From NCBI GenBank assembly GCA_946965045.2, contig OX337230.1, forward strand, positions 3,596,001 to 3,660,000: 64,000 bases of DNA, given 5' to 3'. Of the stretch, positions 10,791 through 19,977 are shown in pieces. The notes beneath the pieces are model-generated. The model was not told where the DNA came from. It made no database searches and saw nothing but the letters and a program-made list of their open reading frames with translations. Position 1 is the stretch's first letter. Each line of letters opens with the position of its first letter. Source of the stretch: Epithemia pelagica. Its lineage: Eukaryota > Bacillariophyta > Bacillariophyceae > Surirellales > Surirellaceae. A program made the position numbers and the translations under genes.

Positions 10791-10819
10791 TCGCTCGTGG
10801 GGGAAGTCACGAGGCGAAT
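10784..10819. other. 10-bp perfect inverted repeat (hairpin) at the LINE target
   Basis: ATTCGCCTCG at 10784-10793 pairs with CGAGGCGAAT at 10810-10819, around a 16-nt loop that can extend the pairing (CTCGTG/CACGAG). It could act in 3'-end formation or upstream regulation; nothing in the sequence decides this. Confidence 0.5.
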
Positions 10820-11153
10820 GAAGGAAACGTCATCTTCGGAGCATTGACGTACGGTGAAGCGTTCCATGGAAGTCCGTGTCGACTGTGATTGGTGGAAAAA
10901 CGTCCCCGCAAACCACAAGAAAAAACCCATCAACGTCGTGCCGAGTGCCAACACGTTTGTGCACAATGCACTACCGTAAGGTAGGTATTGTATCGGATAT
11001 CGGCTCACATTCGAGATTGCAGTGTGTGGCATTGTCATTTGAGTCCAGAGAAGAGAAAAAAAAATACCATTCTCAATCTCTCTTCGTCTCTCTTCTCTCT
11101 TCACTCTCTCTCTCTGTCCAAGGCACAACATTGTATACCAAATCACTCGAGTC
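10820..11153 (+). promoter_or_regulatory. Upstream region of the first 5'-nucleotidase gene
   Basis: No gene is seen. The last ~80 bp before the start codon are a CT-rich tract (about 11075-11120), probably core promoter or 5' UTR. No clear TATA box was found. Confidence 0.4.
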
Positions 11154-13100
11154 ATGAGGCCATTTCGATATCAACTCCTCGGCCTATGGATTGCTTCCTT
11201 GTGGTGGATGGTTCTCGAAACCACAACAACGACGACGACGGAGGCCTTTTCCATTCCCTTTGGCAAAGCGGGCGGACGAAAGCCCAACCAACCCGACAAG
11301 ATTGATTCGGGAGACGACGACAACTTTTCCATTGAACCAACGCGGCCATCGGAATGCCGACTCATTCTGTGTCAAATCACGGATGTGTACACCTTGGAAC
11401 ACTTGGCCTCCTTCAAGACCATGATTGCCGATACCAAGGCCCAGGCCGGCCCCGATACCACAGTCCTTTCCATGCTCACGGGGGACTTTTTGTCTCCCTA
11501 TCTCTTGTCGTCGGTGGACAAGGGAGCCGGCATGATGAATGCCTTGGCCAAACTGCCCTTGGACATTTTGACCTGGGGCAATCACGAGGCCGATATTGAC
11601 CATCGCTCGGTCGTGCGGCATGTGCGAAACTTTCCCGGCAAATGGCTCAATTCCAACATGCTGGACTACGAAGCCATGGATGCCCAACAGGAATATGATA
11701 TCATTCAACTCTGTTCCGCCGATGGCACGCATCGTCGCAAAGTAGGATTGTGTGCCGTGCTCAGCAACGATCCAGCTCTCTACTCGCATTTCAAGGCACC
11801 GGGTGCCTTTGGGGGAGCCACCGTGACGGATCCCTGGGAGGCCTTGGCCAAATACAAACACTTGTTGGAAGAGGAGCACGGTTGTGACTTGGTGGTGCCA
11901 CTCGAGCATCTCTATGTACCGGATGATCATAAAACGTGTCGAGACTTTGATTTTCCCCTCGTCTTGTCGGGCCACGACCATCATCGCGTCGATGAGGTGG
12001 TGGACGGAACACGGTTGCTCAAACCGGGCATGAATGCCGTGTATTCAACCGTGGTGGAAATCTCCTGGTCGGATCAAGAACAACGGAAACCTCGCATTCG
12101 AGCACGCTTTGTCCACTGCGCGGATTGGCAACCGGATCCAGTCTTGGCGGAGGAAAATGATCGAGCCTACGACGCACTCATTCCCCTCCGCAATACCGAG
12201 CTGTCGGCCGTTCCGGCCAGTTTTGAACCCTTATCGTCGGGCAATGCGCGAGGAGAAGTCTGTACCATGGGAAAATACATTTGCTCCTTGATTCGATCCG
12301 CCTTGAATGTGGATCGGGCCGACGACAGCAGCCCCGGTGTCGATGCCGTCTTGTTAATGGGTGGCAACATTCGAGGCAATGTTCAAGAATATCCTCCCGG
12401 ATCCTTTTTTTCGTTGGAAGCCTTGGAAGCGGAAACCAAATCCGATGAGGTGGTGGGAATTGTGCAAATGCCGGGTTGGTTGTTGGAACAAGGCGTCCGC
12501 GCCACCCATTCGGGAGATCCCATTCCGGGATGGATGCAATACGATGTGGGCGTCCAACAGGATGCGGCCACCAAACACGTGACGCATGTGGCCGGAGAGC
12601 CCTTGGAACGGAATCGCCTCTACCGCGTGGCCACCAAGATTAGTGATTTGACCAATGGCCAATGTGCTCCGTGGACCGACTATTACACGAAACATAAGCA
12701 CTGCTTGCCCCCGAATGGGGCCTACACCAATATCCAATCGGCCCTCATGACCTACTTTGCCAAGAATTTGTGGGAAGATTTGTGGGACAAAACGTCCGAA
12801 CTGATTGATGTCGATTGTGACGTAGACGACGATTGTGGCGCCGAGGCGCGCATGGAAGTGTTGGATAAAAATGGCCACGGCGTCGTGACCGTCGACGATG
12901 TGCAAGAAGCCTTGAGGGATTTGTTGGGAATCTCGGTCGACGAACGCGAGTCCACCTTGGCCGAAACGGTACATTCCTATGCCGACCAGACGGGAGATGG
13001 GACCGTGACACTCCAGGACATTGAATGCTTTTGCGAAGACATTCAACAAAAGATTATTCTCGAACAAAAACGGGAACCACGGCCCATGGCCCGAAAGTAA
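11154..13100 (+). CDS. Secreted 5'-nucleotidase-like metallophosphoesterase with EF-hands (copy 1)
   Basis: 648 residues. An N-terminal hydrophobic stretch (about residues 8-27) is a signal peptide or anchor. Metallophosphoesterase motifs: ITDVYTLEH (a Tyr where the family usually has the DxH His), LTGDF, WGNHEAD and LSGHDHH. The C-terminal half has the 5'-nucleotidase substrate-domain signature GGNIRGNV. Two EF-hand-like loops close the protein, DKNGHGVVTVDD and DQTGDGTVTLQD. Family members hydrolyse nucleotides or other phosphoesters outside the cell with two metal ions; the EF-hands suggest calcium control. A role in scavenging organic phosphate is inferred. A close paralogue lies at 46183-48225, and a 98-bp identical tract suggests gene conversion. 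Exact substrate unknown. Confidence 0.85.
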   Translation: MRPFRYQLLGLWIASLWWMVLETTTTTTTEAFSIPFGKAGGRKPNQPDKIDSGDDDNFSIEPTRPSECRLILCQITDVYTLEHLASFKTMIADTKAQAGPDTTVLSMLTGDFLSPYLLSSVDKGAGMMNALAKLPLDILTWGNHEADIDHRSVVRHVRNFPGKWLNSNMLDYEAMDAQQEYDIIQLCSADGTHRRKVGLCAVLSNDPALYSHFKAPGAFGGATVTDPWEALAKYKHLLEEEHGCDLVVPLEHLYVPDDHKTCRDFDFPLVLSGHDHHRVDEVVDGTRLLKPGMNAVYSTVVEISWSDQEQRKPRIRARFVHCADWQPDPVLAEENDRAYDALIPLRNTELSAVPASFEPLSSGNARGEVCTMGKYICSLIRSALNVDRADDSSPGVDAVLLMGGNIRGNVQEYPPGSFFSLEALEAETKSDEVVGIVQMPGWLLEQGVRATHSGDPIPGWMQYDVGVQQDAATKHVTHVAGEPLERNRLYRVATKISDLTNGQCAPWTDYYTKHKHCLPPNGAYTNIQSALMTYFAKNLWEDLWDKTSELIDVDCDVDDDCGAEARMEVLDKNGHGVVTVDDVQEALRDLLGISVDERESTLAETVHSYADQTGDGTVTLQDIECFCEDIQQKIILEQKREPRPMARK

Positions 13101-13111
13101 TGGCCCTGCCA

Positions 13112-13114
<3 letters not shown>

Positions 13115-13180
<66 letters not shown>
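13115..13180. repeat. (CA)33 microsatellite
   Basis: Uninterrupted CA dinucleotides beginning 14 bp after the stop codon of the 5'-nucleotidase gene, so probably in its 3' UTR. Likely length-polymorphic. Confidence 0.95.
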
Positions 13181-13181
<1 letters not shown>

Positions 13182-13813
13182 GACCCGAATCTGTTTTATT
13201 CGGGTGGATTGTGTTGTTCCAATCCGTTTTTGTTTCTGGTAGAACCACGCAATTCACAAACAACAGTGAGTCGTGGCCCATTGGCAAACGTGCCAACAGG
13301 ACATGTGCTCCAACGTGCGGTCGTTGGCTCATCCATTCCACAGGAAAGGATTGGAAGAACACGACGACGACAATCAAATGCTACCCCAAGCCGCTGGATG
13401 CACACGCGCCAACACAAGAAGGAAGTTGTCGTTGGGATTCCATTCTTTTTCACAAGGCCAGCAACGATTTTTATGGACAAATATACAGCACCAACAGCAA
13501 CCAACGGGTTTTATGGACAAATACAGCAACGACAGCAGCAGCAGCAGCAGCAGCAAACCATGAGGGAGTCACCATCCACTTTTAGAGTATAAACTAGCTA
13601 TAGCTATAGGTCAGGTTTTGAAATCTCCTCGTCGTCTACCTCCATTGGTCTAACCATGACTTGTAGTAGAGTGCTTGAACCAAACACTCTGGTGTTTCGT
13701 TAGCTTCGTTGTGTTCTATGGTTTATGGTAGGAGTACACTCTACACAAGAACTACCTCGCTGGGGACTAATACCTAGGTAGTAGTAGACTTATCATTGTT
13801 CGAGAATAGGGAT
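13181..13813. other. Spacer and diverged left edge of the tandem array
   Basis: No convincing gene. It contains a small duplicated TTTTATGGACAAATA segment (about 13470 and 13509) and a short CAG tract (about 13527-13556). From about 13670 the sequence resembles the corresponding part of the array unit but is clearly diverged, marking the worn left border of the array. Confidence 0.55.
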
Positions 13814-13964
13814 GTGTCCAGGTGCAACTCATAATGCTTCAACACCGTGTGGTTGTGGTTTGGATCGTCCTTGTCGTCGTCGTTGTAGTAGTAGTTGTAG
13901 TGGGAACAAAAGAGTGGTACATCCAAGGATGCCACCATGGTATCGGACTGCCACCGGACCCGGT
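13786..13964 (-). pseudogene. Patatin 3'-end fragment, unit 1 (most diverged)
   Basis: It matches the C-terminal coding end of the patatin gene at 28804-30237, but its outer end (before ~13814) is more diverged than in the other units and the stop context differs. It lacks the catalytic domain. Confidence 0.7.
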
Positions 13965-14362
13965 CTCCTCGTAGACCACGTTTTCAGTCGGACTCATTGT
14001 TCAGTCACGAATTCACGCCACTCATTCTTCGGGTCATTCGTCACAACCTTTGTACGCGGTTGATACGACAGGTGAAGCAACCTTGATTTTGCACAATGGC
14101 AACCGAGCCGCTTCCTGAATATGGCAGAACAATCCCCAACAATTCCATCCTGAGTGGAATGTTGGTGTCGGTCTCACAGTCCCCCCAACACAGTGTCAGG
14201 AAGACCTGAGCCCGGTTGGACGAAAGAGGTGCGCAACAGTACTCTAGCAGAGCGGTTTTTTCTTGTCGAATGGGAACCAAAACGGTTTCCAAAAATCAGA
14301 CGTGTGCAATGAATCGTTTGGCATCTTCGCGTTCTTAATCTTGTCACACAAAAAGAGTAATC

Positions 14363-16069
14363 ATGAGGGACAGTTCAGCTTTTTATTTATCCTGCATCAA
14401 TGTTGCTGCTTTGGTAGTTTTCGTTTACCACATGTCACAGATCGAGCAACGTGAACAAGAAAGAGAACAACGTGAGCAAGAACGTGAACAAGAAAGAGAT
14501 GGCGAACGCAAGCTGTTGCTGCATTATTTCCCTTTTATGAGAAAGCCCTGGGACAAGTGTAAGATAAAGGTAGGTCTCGAGGCAAACGTTCCCAAGAGAC
14601 CTCGTAACATCAAGACCAAATCGGCCAAATTCTACTTCGAGAACATGAATGTTCCAGATGGACGTTTCAAATGCCTTGTAACGGGCAAAATTGGAGTTGG
14701 TGATGAAGTGAAACTTGCCCACATCATTCCTCGACGTTCACCCGACCAATTTTTCAAATACATTTGCCTGGATCCCAATGATCGTGACCAACCGAGGAAT
14801 ACCATGTTGCTTGCGGACAAACTAGAATCGGCATTCGATAATATGCAGATTTCGTTTTGTGAAACACCGGAATCAATCGAGTGTACTGAAGCGCGAGAGC
14901 GCCAGTACCGAGTCATGGTTTGGGATCAAAACATTCTGAATAAGAGTCTGTGGCCAGGTTCACAGTACACAGTTGAAGACTTTCAAGGTCATGTGTTCTC
15001 TTTTCCACCGGGTAAGGAGCCATTTACGCGCCTACTGAGTTGGCAGGCGCAAGATTCCTATGACAATGCTGTCAAGCTACGATGGGTATCTAAAAAAGAA
15101 TGTAAAAGACCACCTAAATTTGGAACCCCGGTGAGAGAAGTTTTCACAACACCGATTGATAATTGGATTTCCTATGCCCGTGGTGAAAGTCCACAAGCTG
15201 ACGAGAAGCAGTTTCGCGGTTGTCAAGAACGGCTTTTTCAAGATGAAGTCTCAACTAGCATCGTTTCAAGTAGTAATATTCCTTCTACCCTCTCCTTGAC
15301 GGACGAAGGAGAGGGGGTGTCCACTGACGACCTGGAAACAAAAAAAACCCACGACAAGGGTGCACAACGGAAACCAGACTCGTCTGTCGAGGAACTTGGC
15401 GTGCCATCACTTGGAAAGGATGAGTGCAGTGAATCAGTGCAGACGAACCGGACAAGCTCCAAACGGTCCATTACCAATTCAAAGCGGGGCCCTCGTCGAA
15501 TGCTGCATCATCCACCGCAAGACCTGGAGAACAACAAGCGCGTTCGCAAACTCGATAACGACCAGGAACTGGGGACCAATGGCATGGAGTCAATCCAACG
15601 GCCCGTGAGACCACTGTCATCCTCTCGAGCACTGACACGTCCCAGTGCTAGTACTACTCATCCCAGTCAGAAACATCCTGCGTCCAGCAATCAATCTGTC
15701 GTATCCAAAGGCTCGGTTCGTTCGTCGTCTTCGCCTTCTTCCCAACTGCCGTTTGGCAAAGCCGTCGGCAAACGCAGCACGGTCGACGCAGGAGATGAAC
15801 CCGTCCTGGTGGCGACTGCTCCTCGTAAGAGTAGAAGACCAGCAGCGTCATTGTCATCCAACACTCGAGGACAAGAACTGGTACCGCCCGTCCACCAAGC
15901 ACAGGAGCCAGACTTCGAGGAGACCCAGCCCGACCAAGACAACAACAACAATGTCCAGTCCAAACCTCGCACGAGCCGTACCCGGCGTCGCTTGAAATTT
16001 TTCCTTTGTGTATGCTTTTGCGTGGGTGTGGCTCTGACTCTGCTCGTGTTGGTGATTTTTTGGCCATGA
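14363..16069 (+). CDS. HNH-like, coiled-coil, doubly membrane-anchored protein (array copy 1)
   Basis: 568 residues. Segments in order: an N-terminal hydrophobic helix (~residues 6-23); a short charged REQ/EREQ coiled coil (~26-50); an HNH_2-like domain (~110-190) with CLVTG, AHIIP, RNTMLL and ESAFD; a ~330-residue Ser/Pro/Lys-rich, probably disordered linker; and a C-terminal helix (~residues 545-567) after an Arg-rich stop-transfer stretch. HNH domains are metal-dependent nucleases, but here the His expected before xxFD is Glu, so cleavage may be lost. The start is the first ATG of the conserved block, shared by all copies and by the inverted copy. Five near-identical copies imply recent amplification. 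Function unknown; nucleic-acid binding at a membrane is inferred. Confidence 0.75.
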   Translation: MRDSSAFYLSCINVAALVVFVYHMSQIEQREQEREQREQEREQERDGERKLLLHYFPFMRKPWDKCKIKVGLEANVPKRPRNIKTKSAKFYFENMNVPDGRFKCLVTGKIGVGDEVKLAHIIPRRSPDQFFKYICLDPNDRDQPRNTMLLADKLESAFDNMQISFCETPESIECTEARERQYRVMVWDQNILNKSLWPGSQYTVEDFQGHVFSFPPGKEPFTRLLSWQAQDSYDNAVKLRWVSKKECKRPPKFGTPVREVFTTPIDNWISYARGESPQADEKQFRGCQERLFQDEVSTSIVSSSNIPSTLSLTDEGEGVSTDDLETKKTHDKGAQRKPDSSVEELGVPSLGKDECSESVQTNRTSSKRSITNSKRGPRRMLHHPPQDLENNKRVRKLDNDQELGTNGMESIQRPVRPLSSSRALTRPSASTTHPSQKHPASSNQSVVSKGSVRSSSSPSSQLPFGKAVGKRSTVDAGDEPVLVATAPRKSRRPAASLSSNTRGQELVPPVHQAQEPDFEETQPDQDNNNNVQSKPRTSRTRRRLKFFLCVCFCVGVALTLLVLVIFWP

Positions 16070-16781
16070 CGTGGAATTCCCGACCTGACAAGCTGGACGA
16101 ACACTCTATGTGCTGGAATGAATGAATCACAATTTGGGAGAAACACAACACCTGGATAAGAAGACTGCAATTAATGTGAAAGATGAAAAATTTGGTGCGA
16201 CGATCCAGGGGGGGGGGGGGGGTTGAGACTGATTGTTTATTGCCAAGTCATGCAGCCGATGTAGTCAATAGTGTTGAATAATCTTTATGTAATGCACATC
16301 GACCTTAGTTGGGAAAAATGTACCGCAGACTGTTTATAGGGGAAGTAATCTATTGATGTCTCGGCGAGATACCCAACCGAGCAAGTTGAGGAAAAAGCGG
16401 GTGCAGTCGTCATGACTGTTGCCAAAACTGCAGGTTCGACGACTGATTCGCGCAACGACGGACGACTTGTTCAACCAACGAAGAGCAATTTTGAGTTTTC
16501 TTGTTACTCTAGCACGATATTCGCCGATAGAGAGCAAGGCGACAAAGAGCGCCATTGTCGGACGATGGAATGGTATATTCCGTTGTGTGATCCTTCTGGC
16601 TCCTAGAGAAAGTGCAAGTTACCTACGGCGTATGGCTTTGCGGTTGTCGAAATTGCACTGTGGCTCCATCCAAACCAATAGCATTTTGCAACTCCAGAGA
16701 GCTTGCACCAAACACGGTATAGTGATTCGTTTGCTTTGTTGTAACATGGTACACTCTTCACAAGAACTACCTTGCTGGGGA

Positions 16782-16969
16782 CTACCTGGTAGTAGACTCG
16801 TTGTTCCAGAATGGAAATGTGTCCATGTGCAACTCATAATGCTTCAACACCGTGTGGTTGTGGTTTGGATCGTCCTTGTCGTCGTCGTTGTAGTAGTAGT
16901 AGTAGTGGGAACAAAAGAGTGGTACATCCAAGGATGCCACCATGGTATCGGACTGCCACCGGACCCGGT
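16782..16969 (-). pseudogene. Patatin 3'-end fragment, unit 2
   Basis: Read on the minus strand it keeps the patatin C-terminal frame from DTMVASLDVPLFCSH to the terminal NNESTTR and stop. It has extra Tyr/Asp codons, and an 11-bp deletion just upstream breaks the frame with the rest of the match. No catalytic residues remain. Confidence 0.85.
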
Positions 16970-19826
16970 CTCCTCGTAGACCACGTTTTCAGTCGGACTC
17001 ATTGTTCAGTCACGAATTCACGCCACTCATTCTTCGGGTCATTCGTCACAACCTTTGTACGCGGTTGATACGACAGGTGAAGCAACCTTGATTTTGCACA
17101 ATGGCAACCGAGCCGCTTCCTGAATATGGCAGAACAATCCCCAACAATTCCATCCTGAGTGGAATGTTGGTGTCGGTCTCACAGTCCCCCCAACACAGTG
17201 TCAGGAAGACTTGAGCCCGGTTGGACGAAAGAGGTGCGCAACAGTACTCTAGCAGAGCGGTTTTTTCTTGTCGAATGGGAACCAAAACGGTTTCCAAAAA
17301 TCAGACGTGTGCAATGAATCGTTTGGCATCTTCGCGTTCTTAATCTTGTCACACAAAAAGAGTAATCATGAGGGACAGTTCAGCTTTTTATTTATCCTGC
17401 ATCAATGTTGCTGCTTTGGTAGTTTTCGTTTACCACATGTCACAGATCGAGCAACGTGAACAAGAAAGAGAACAACGTGAGCAAGAACGTGAACAAGAAA
17501 GAGATGGCGAACGCAAGCTGTTGCTGCATTATTTCCCTTTTATGAGAAAGCCCTGGGACAAGTGTAAGATAAAGGTAGGTCTCGAGGCAAACGTTCCCAA
17601 GAGACCTCGTAACATCAAGACCAAATCGGCCAAATTCTACTTCGAGAACATGAATGTTCCAGATGGACGTTTCAAATGCCTTGTAACGGGCAAAATTGGA
17701 GTTGGTGATGAAGTGAAACTTGCCCACATCATTCCTCGACGTTCACCCGACCAATTTTTCAAATACATTTGCCTGGATCCCAATGATCGTGACCAACCGA
17801 GGAATACCATGTTGCTTGCGGACAAACTAGAATCGGCATTCGATAATATGCAGATTTCGTTTTGTGAAACACCGGAATCAATCGAGTGTACTGAAGCGCG
17901 AGAGCGCCAGTACCGAGTCATGGTTTGGGATCAAAACATTCTGAATAAGAGTCTGTGGCCAGGTTCACAGTACACAGTTGAAGACTTTCAAGGTCATGTG
18001 TTCTCTTTTCCACCGGGTAAGGAGCCATTTACGCGCCTACTGAGTTGGCAGGCGCAAGATTCCTATGACAATGCTGTCAAGCTACGATGGGTATCTAAAA
18101 AAGAATGTAAAAGACCACCTAAATTTGGAACCCCGGTGAGAGAAGTTTTCACAACACCGATTGATAATTGGATTTCCTATGCCCGTGGTGAAAGTCCACA
18201 AGCTGACGAGAAGCAGTTTCGCGGTTGTCAAGAACGGCTTTTTCAAGATGAAGTCTCAACTAGCATCGTTTCAAGTAGTAATATTCCTTCTACCCTCTCC
18301 TTGACGGACGAAGGAGAGGGGGTGTCCACTGACGACCTGGAAACAAAAAAAACCCACGACAAGGGTGCACAACGGAAACCAGACTCGTCTGTCGAGGAAC
18401 TTGGCGTGCCATCACTTGGAAAGGATGAGTGCAGTGAATCAGTGCAGACGAACCGGACAAGCTCCAAACGGTCCATTACCAATTCAAAGCGGGGCCCTCG
18501 TCGAATGCTGCATCATCCACCGCAAGACCTGGAGAACAACAAGCGCGTTCGCAAACTCGATAACGACCAGGAACTGGGGACCAATGGCATGGAGTCAATC
18601 CAACGGCCCGTGAGACCACTGTCATCCTCTCGAGCACTGACACGTCCCAGTGCTAGTACTACTCATCCCAGTCAGAAACATCCTGCGTCCAGCAATCAAT
18701 CTGTCGTATCCAAAGGCTCGGTTCGTTCGTCGTCTTCGCCTTCTTCCCAACTGCCGTTTGGCAAAGCCGTCGGCAAACGCAGCACGGTCGACGCAGGAGA
18801 TGAACCCGTCCTGGTGGCGACTGCTCCTCGTAAGAGTAGAAGACCAGCAGCGTCATTGTCATCCAACACTCGAGGACAAGAACTGGTACCGCCCGTCCAC
18901 CAAGCACAGGAGCCAGACTTCGAGGAGACCCAGCCCGACCAAGACAACAACAACAATGTCCAGTCCAAACCTCGCACGAGCCGTACCCGGCGTCGCTTGA
19001 AATTTTTCCTTTGTGTATGCTTTTGCGTGGGTGTGGCTCTGACTCTGCTCGTGTTGGTGATTTTTTGGCCATGACGTGGAATTCCCGACCTGACAAGCTG
19101 GACGAACACTCTATGTGCTGGAATGAATGAATCACAATTTGGGAGAAACACAACACCTGGATAAGAAGACTGCAATTAATGTGAAAGATGAAAAATTTGG
19201 TGCGACGATCCAGGGGGGGGGGGGGGGGGGTTGAGACTGATTGTTTATTGCCAAGTCATGCAGCCGATGTAGTCAATAGTGTTGAATAATCTTTATGTAA
19301 TGCACATCGACCTTAGTTGGGAAAAATGTACCGCAGACTGTTTATAGGGGAAGTAATCTATTGATGTCTCGGCGAGATACCCAACCGAGCAAGTTGAGGA
19401 AAAAGCGGGTGCAGTCGTCATGACTGTTGCCAAAACTGCAGGTTCGACGACTGATTCGCGCAACGACGGACGACTTGTTCAACCAACGAAGAGCAATTTT
19501 GAGTTTTCTTGTTACTCTAGCACGATATTCGCCGATAGAGAGCAAGGCGACAAAGAGCGCCATTGTCGGACGATGGAATGGTATATTCCGTTGTGTGATC
19601 CTTCTGGCTCCTAGAGAAAGTGCAAGTTACCTACGGCGTATGGCTTTGCGGTTGTCGAAATTGCACTGTGGCTCCATCCAAACCAATAGCATTTTGCAAC
19701 TCCAGAGAGCTTGCACCAAACACGGTATAGTGATTCGTTTGCTTTGTTGTAACATGGTACACTCTTCACAAGAACTACCTTGCTGGGGACTACCTGGTAG
19801 TAGACTCGTTGTTCCAGAATGGAAAT
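16819..19826. repeat. Array unit 2 (3008 bp, G18)
   Basis: Second unit; poly-G tract at 19213-19230. Unit 1 occupies 13814-16818 with its G15 tract at 16208-16222. Confidence 0.93.
17368..19074 (+). CDS. HNH-like membrane-anchored protein (array copy 2)
   Basis: Its 568-residue translation is identical to copy 1. Same order of helix, coiled coil, HNH-like domain, disordered linker and C-terminal helix. Identical upstream sequence suggests copies 2-5 share a promoter; copy 1 has a slightly diverged one. Confidence 0.75.
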   Translation: MRDSSAFYLSCINVAALVVFVYHMSQIEQREQEREQREQEREQERDGERKLLLHYFPFMRKPWDKCKIKVGLEANVPKRPRNIKTKSAKFYFENMNVPDGRFKCLVTGKIGVGDEVKLAHIIPRRSPDQFFKYICLDPNDRDQPRNTMLLADKLESAFDNMQISFCETPESIECTEARERQYRVMVWDQNILNKSLWPGSQYTVEDFQGHVFSFPPGKEPFTRLLSWQAQDSYDNAVKLRWVSKKECKRPPKFGTPVREVFTTPIDNWISYARGESPQADEKQFRGCQERLFQDEVSTSIVSSSNIPSTLSLTDEGEGVSTDDLETKKTHDKGAQRKPDSSVEELGVPSLGKDECSESVQTNRTSSKRSITNSKRGPRRMLHHPPQDLENNKRVRKLDNDQELGTNGMESIQRPVRPLSSSRALTRPSASTTHPSQKHPASSNQSVVSKGSVRSSSSPSSQLPFGKAVGKRSTVDAGDEPVLVATAPRKSRRPAASLSSNTRGQELVPPVHQAQEPDFEETQPDQDNNNNVQSKPRTSRTRRRLKFFLCVCFCVGVALTLLVLVIFWP

Positions 19827-19977
19827 GTGTCCATGTGCAACTCATAATGCTTCAACACCGTGTGGTTGTGGTTTGGATCGTCCTTGTCGTCGTCGTTGTA
19901 GTAGTAGTAGTAGTGGGAACAAAAGAGTGGTACATCCAAGGATGCCACCATGGTATCGGACTGCCACCGGACCCGGT
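19790..19977 (-). pseudogene. Patatin 3'-end fragment, unit 3
   Basis: Same extent, frame and 11-bp deletion as the unit 2 fragment. Confidence 0.85.

Noticed and set aside
11184-11984. 266-residue minus-strand ORF opposite the 5'-nucleotidase gene
   Set aside because: Shadow frame of a well-supported gene; a similar shadow occurs opposite the paralogue.
13025-13377. ORFs with long Thr-His or Cys-Val runs
   Set aside because: They are translations of the CA microsatellite.
14041-14292. 83-residue minus-strand ORF upstream of each HNH-like gene, partly conserved in the inverted copy
   Set aside because: The inverted copy breaks the frame in the middle; conservation is explained by a shared promoter region.
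16811-17068. Cys-rich small plus-strand ORF repeated in each unit (CPCATHNASTPCGCG start), metallothionein-like at first sight
   Set aside because: It is the antisense of the truncated patatin 3' end; its repetition follows the array, not selection on the frame.
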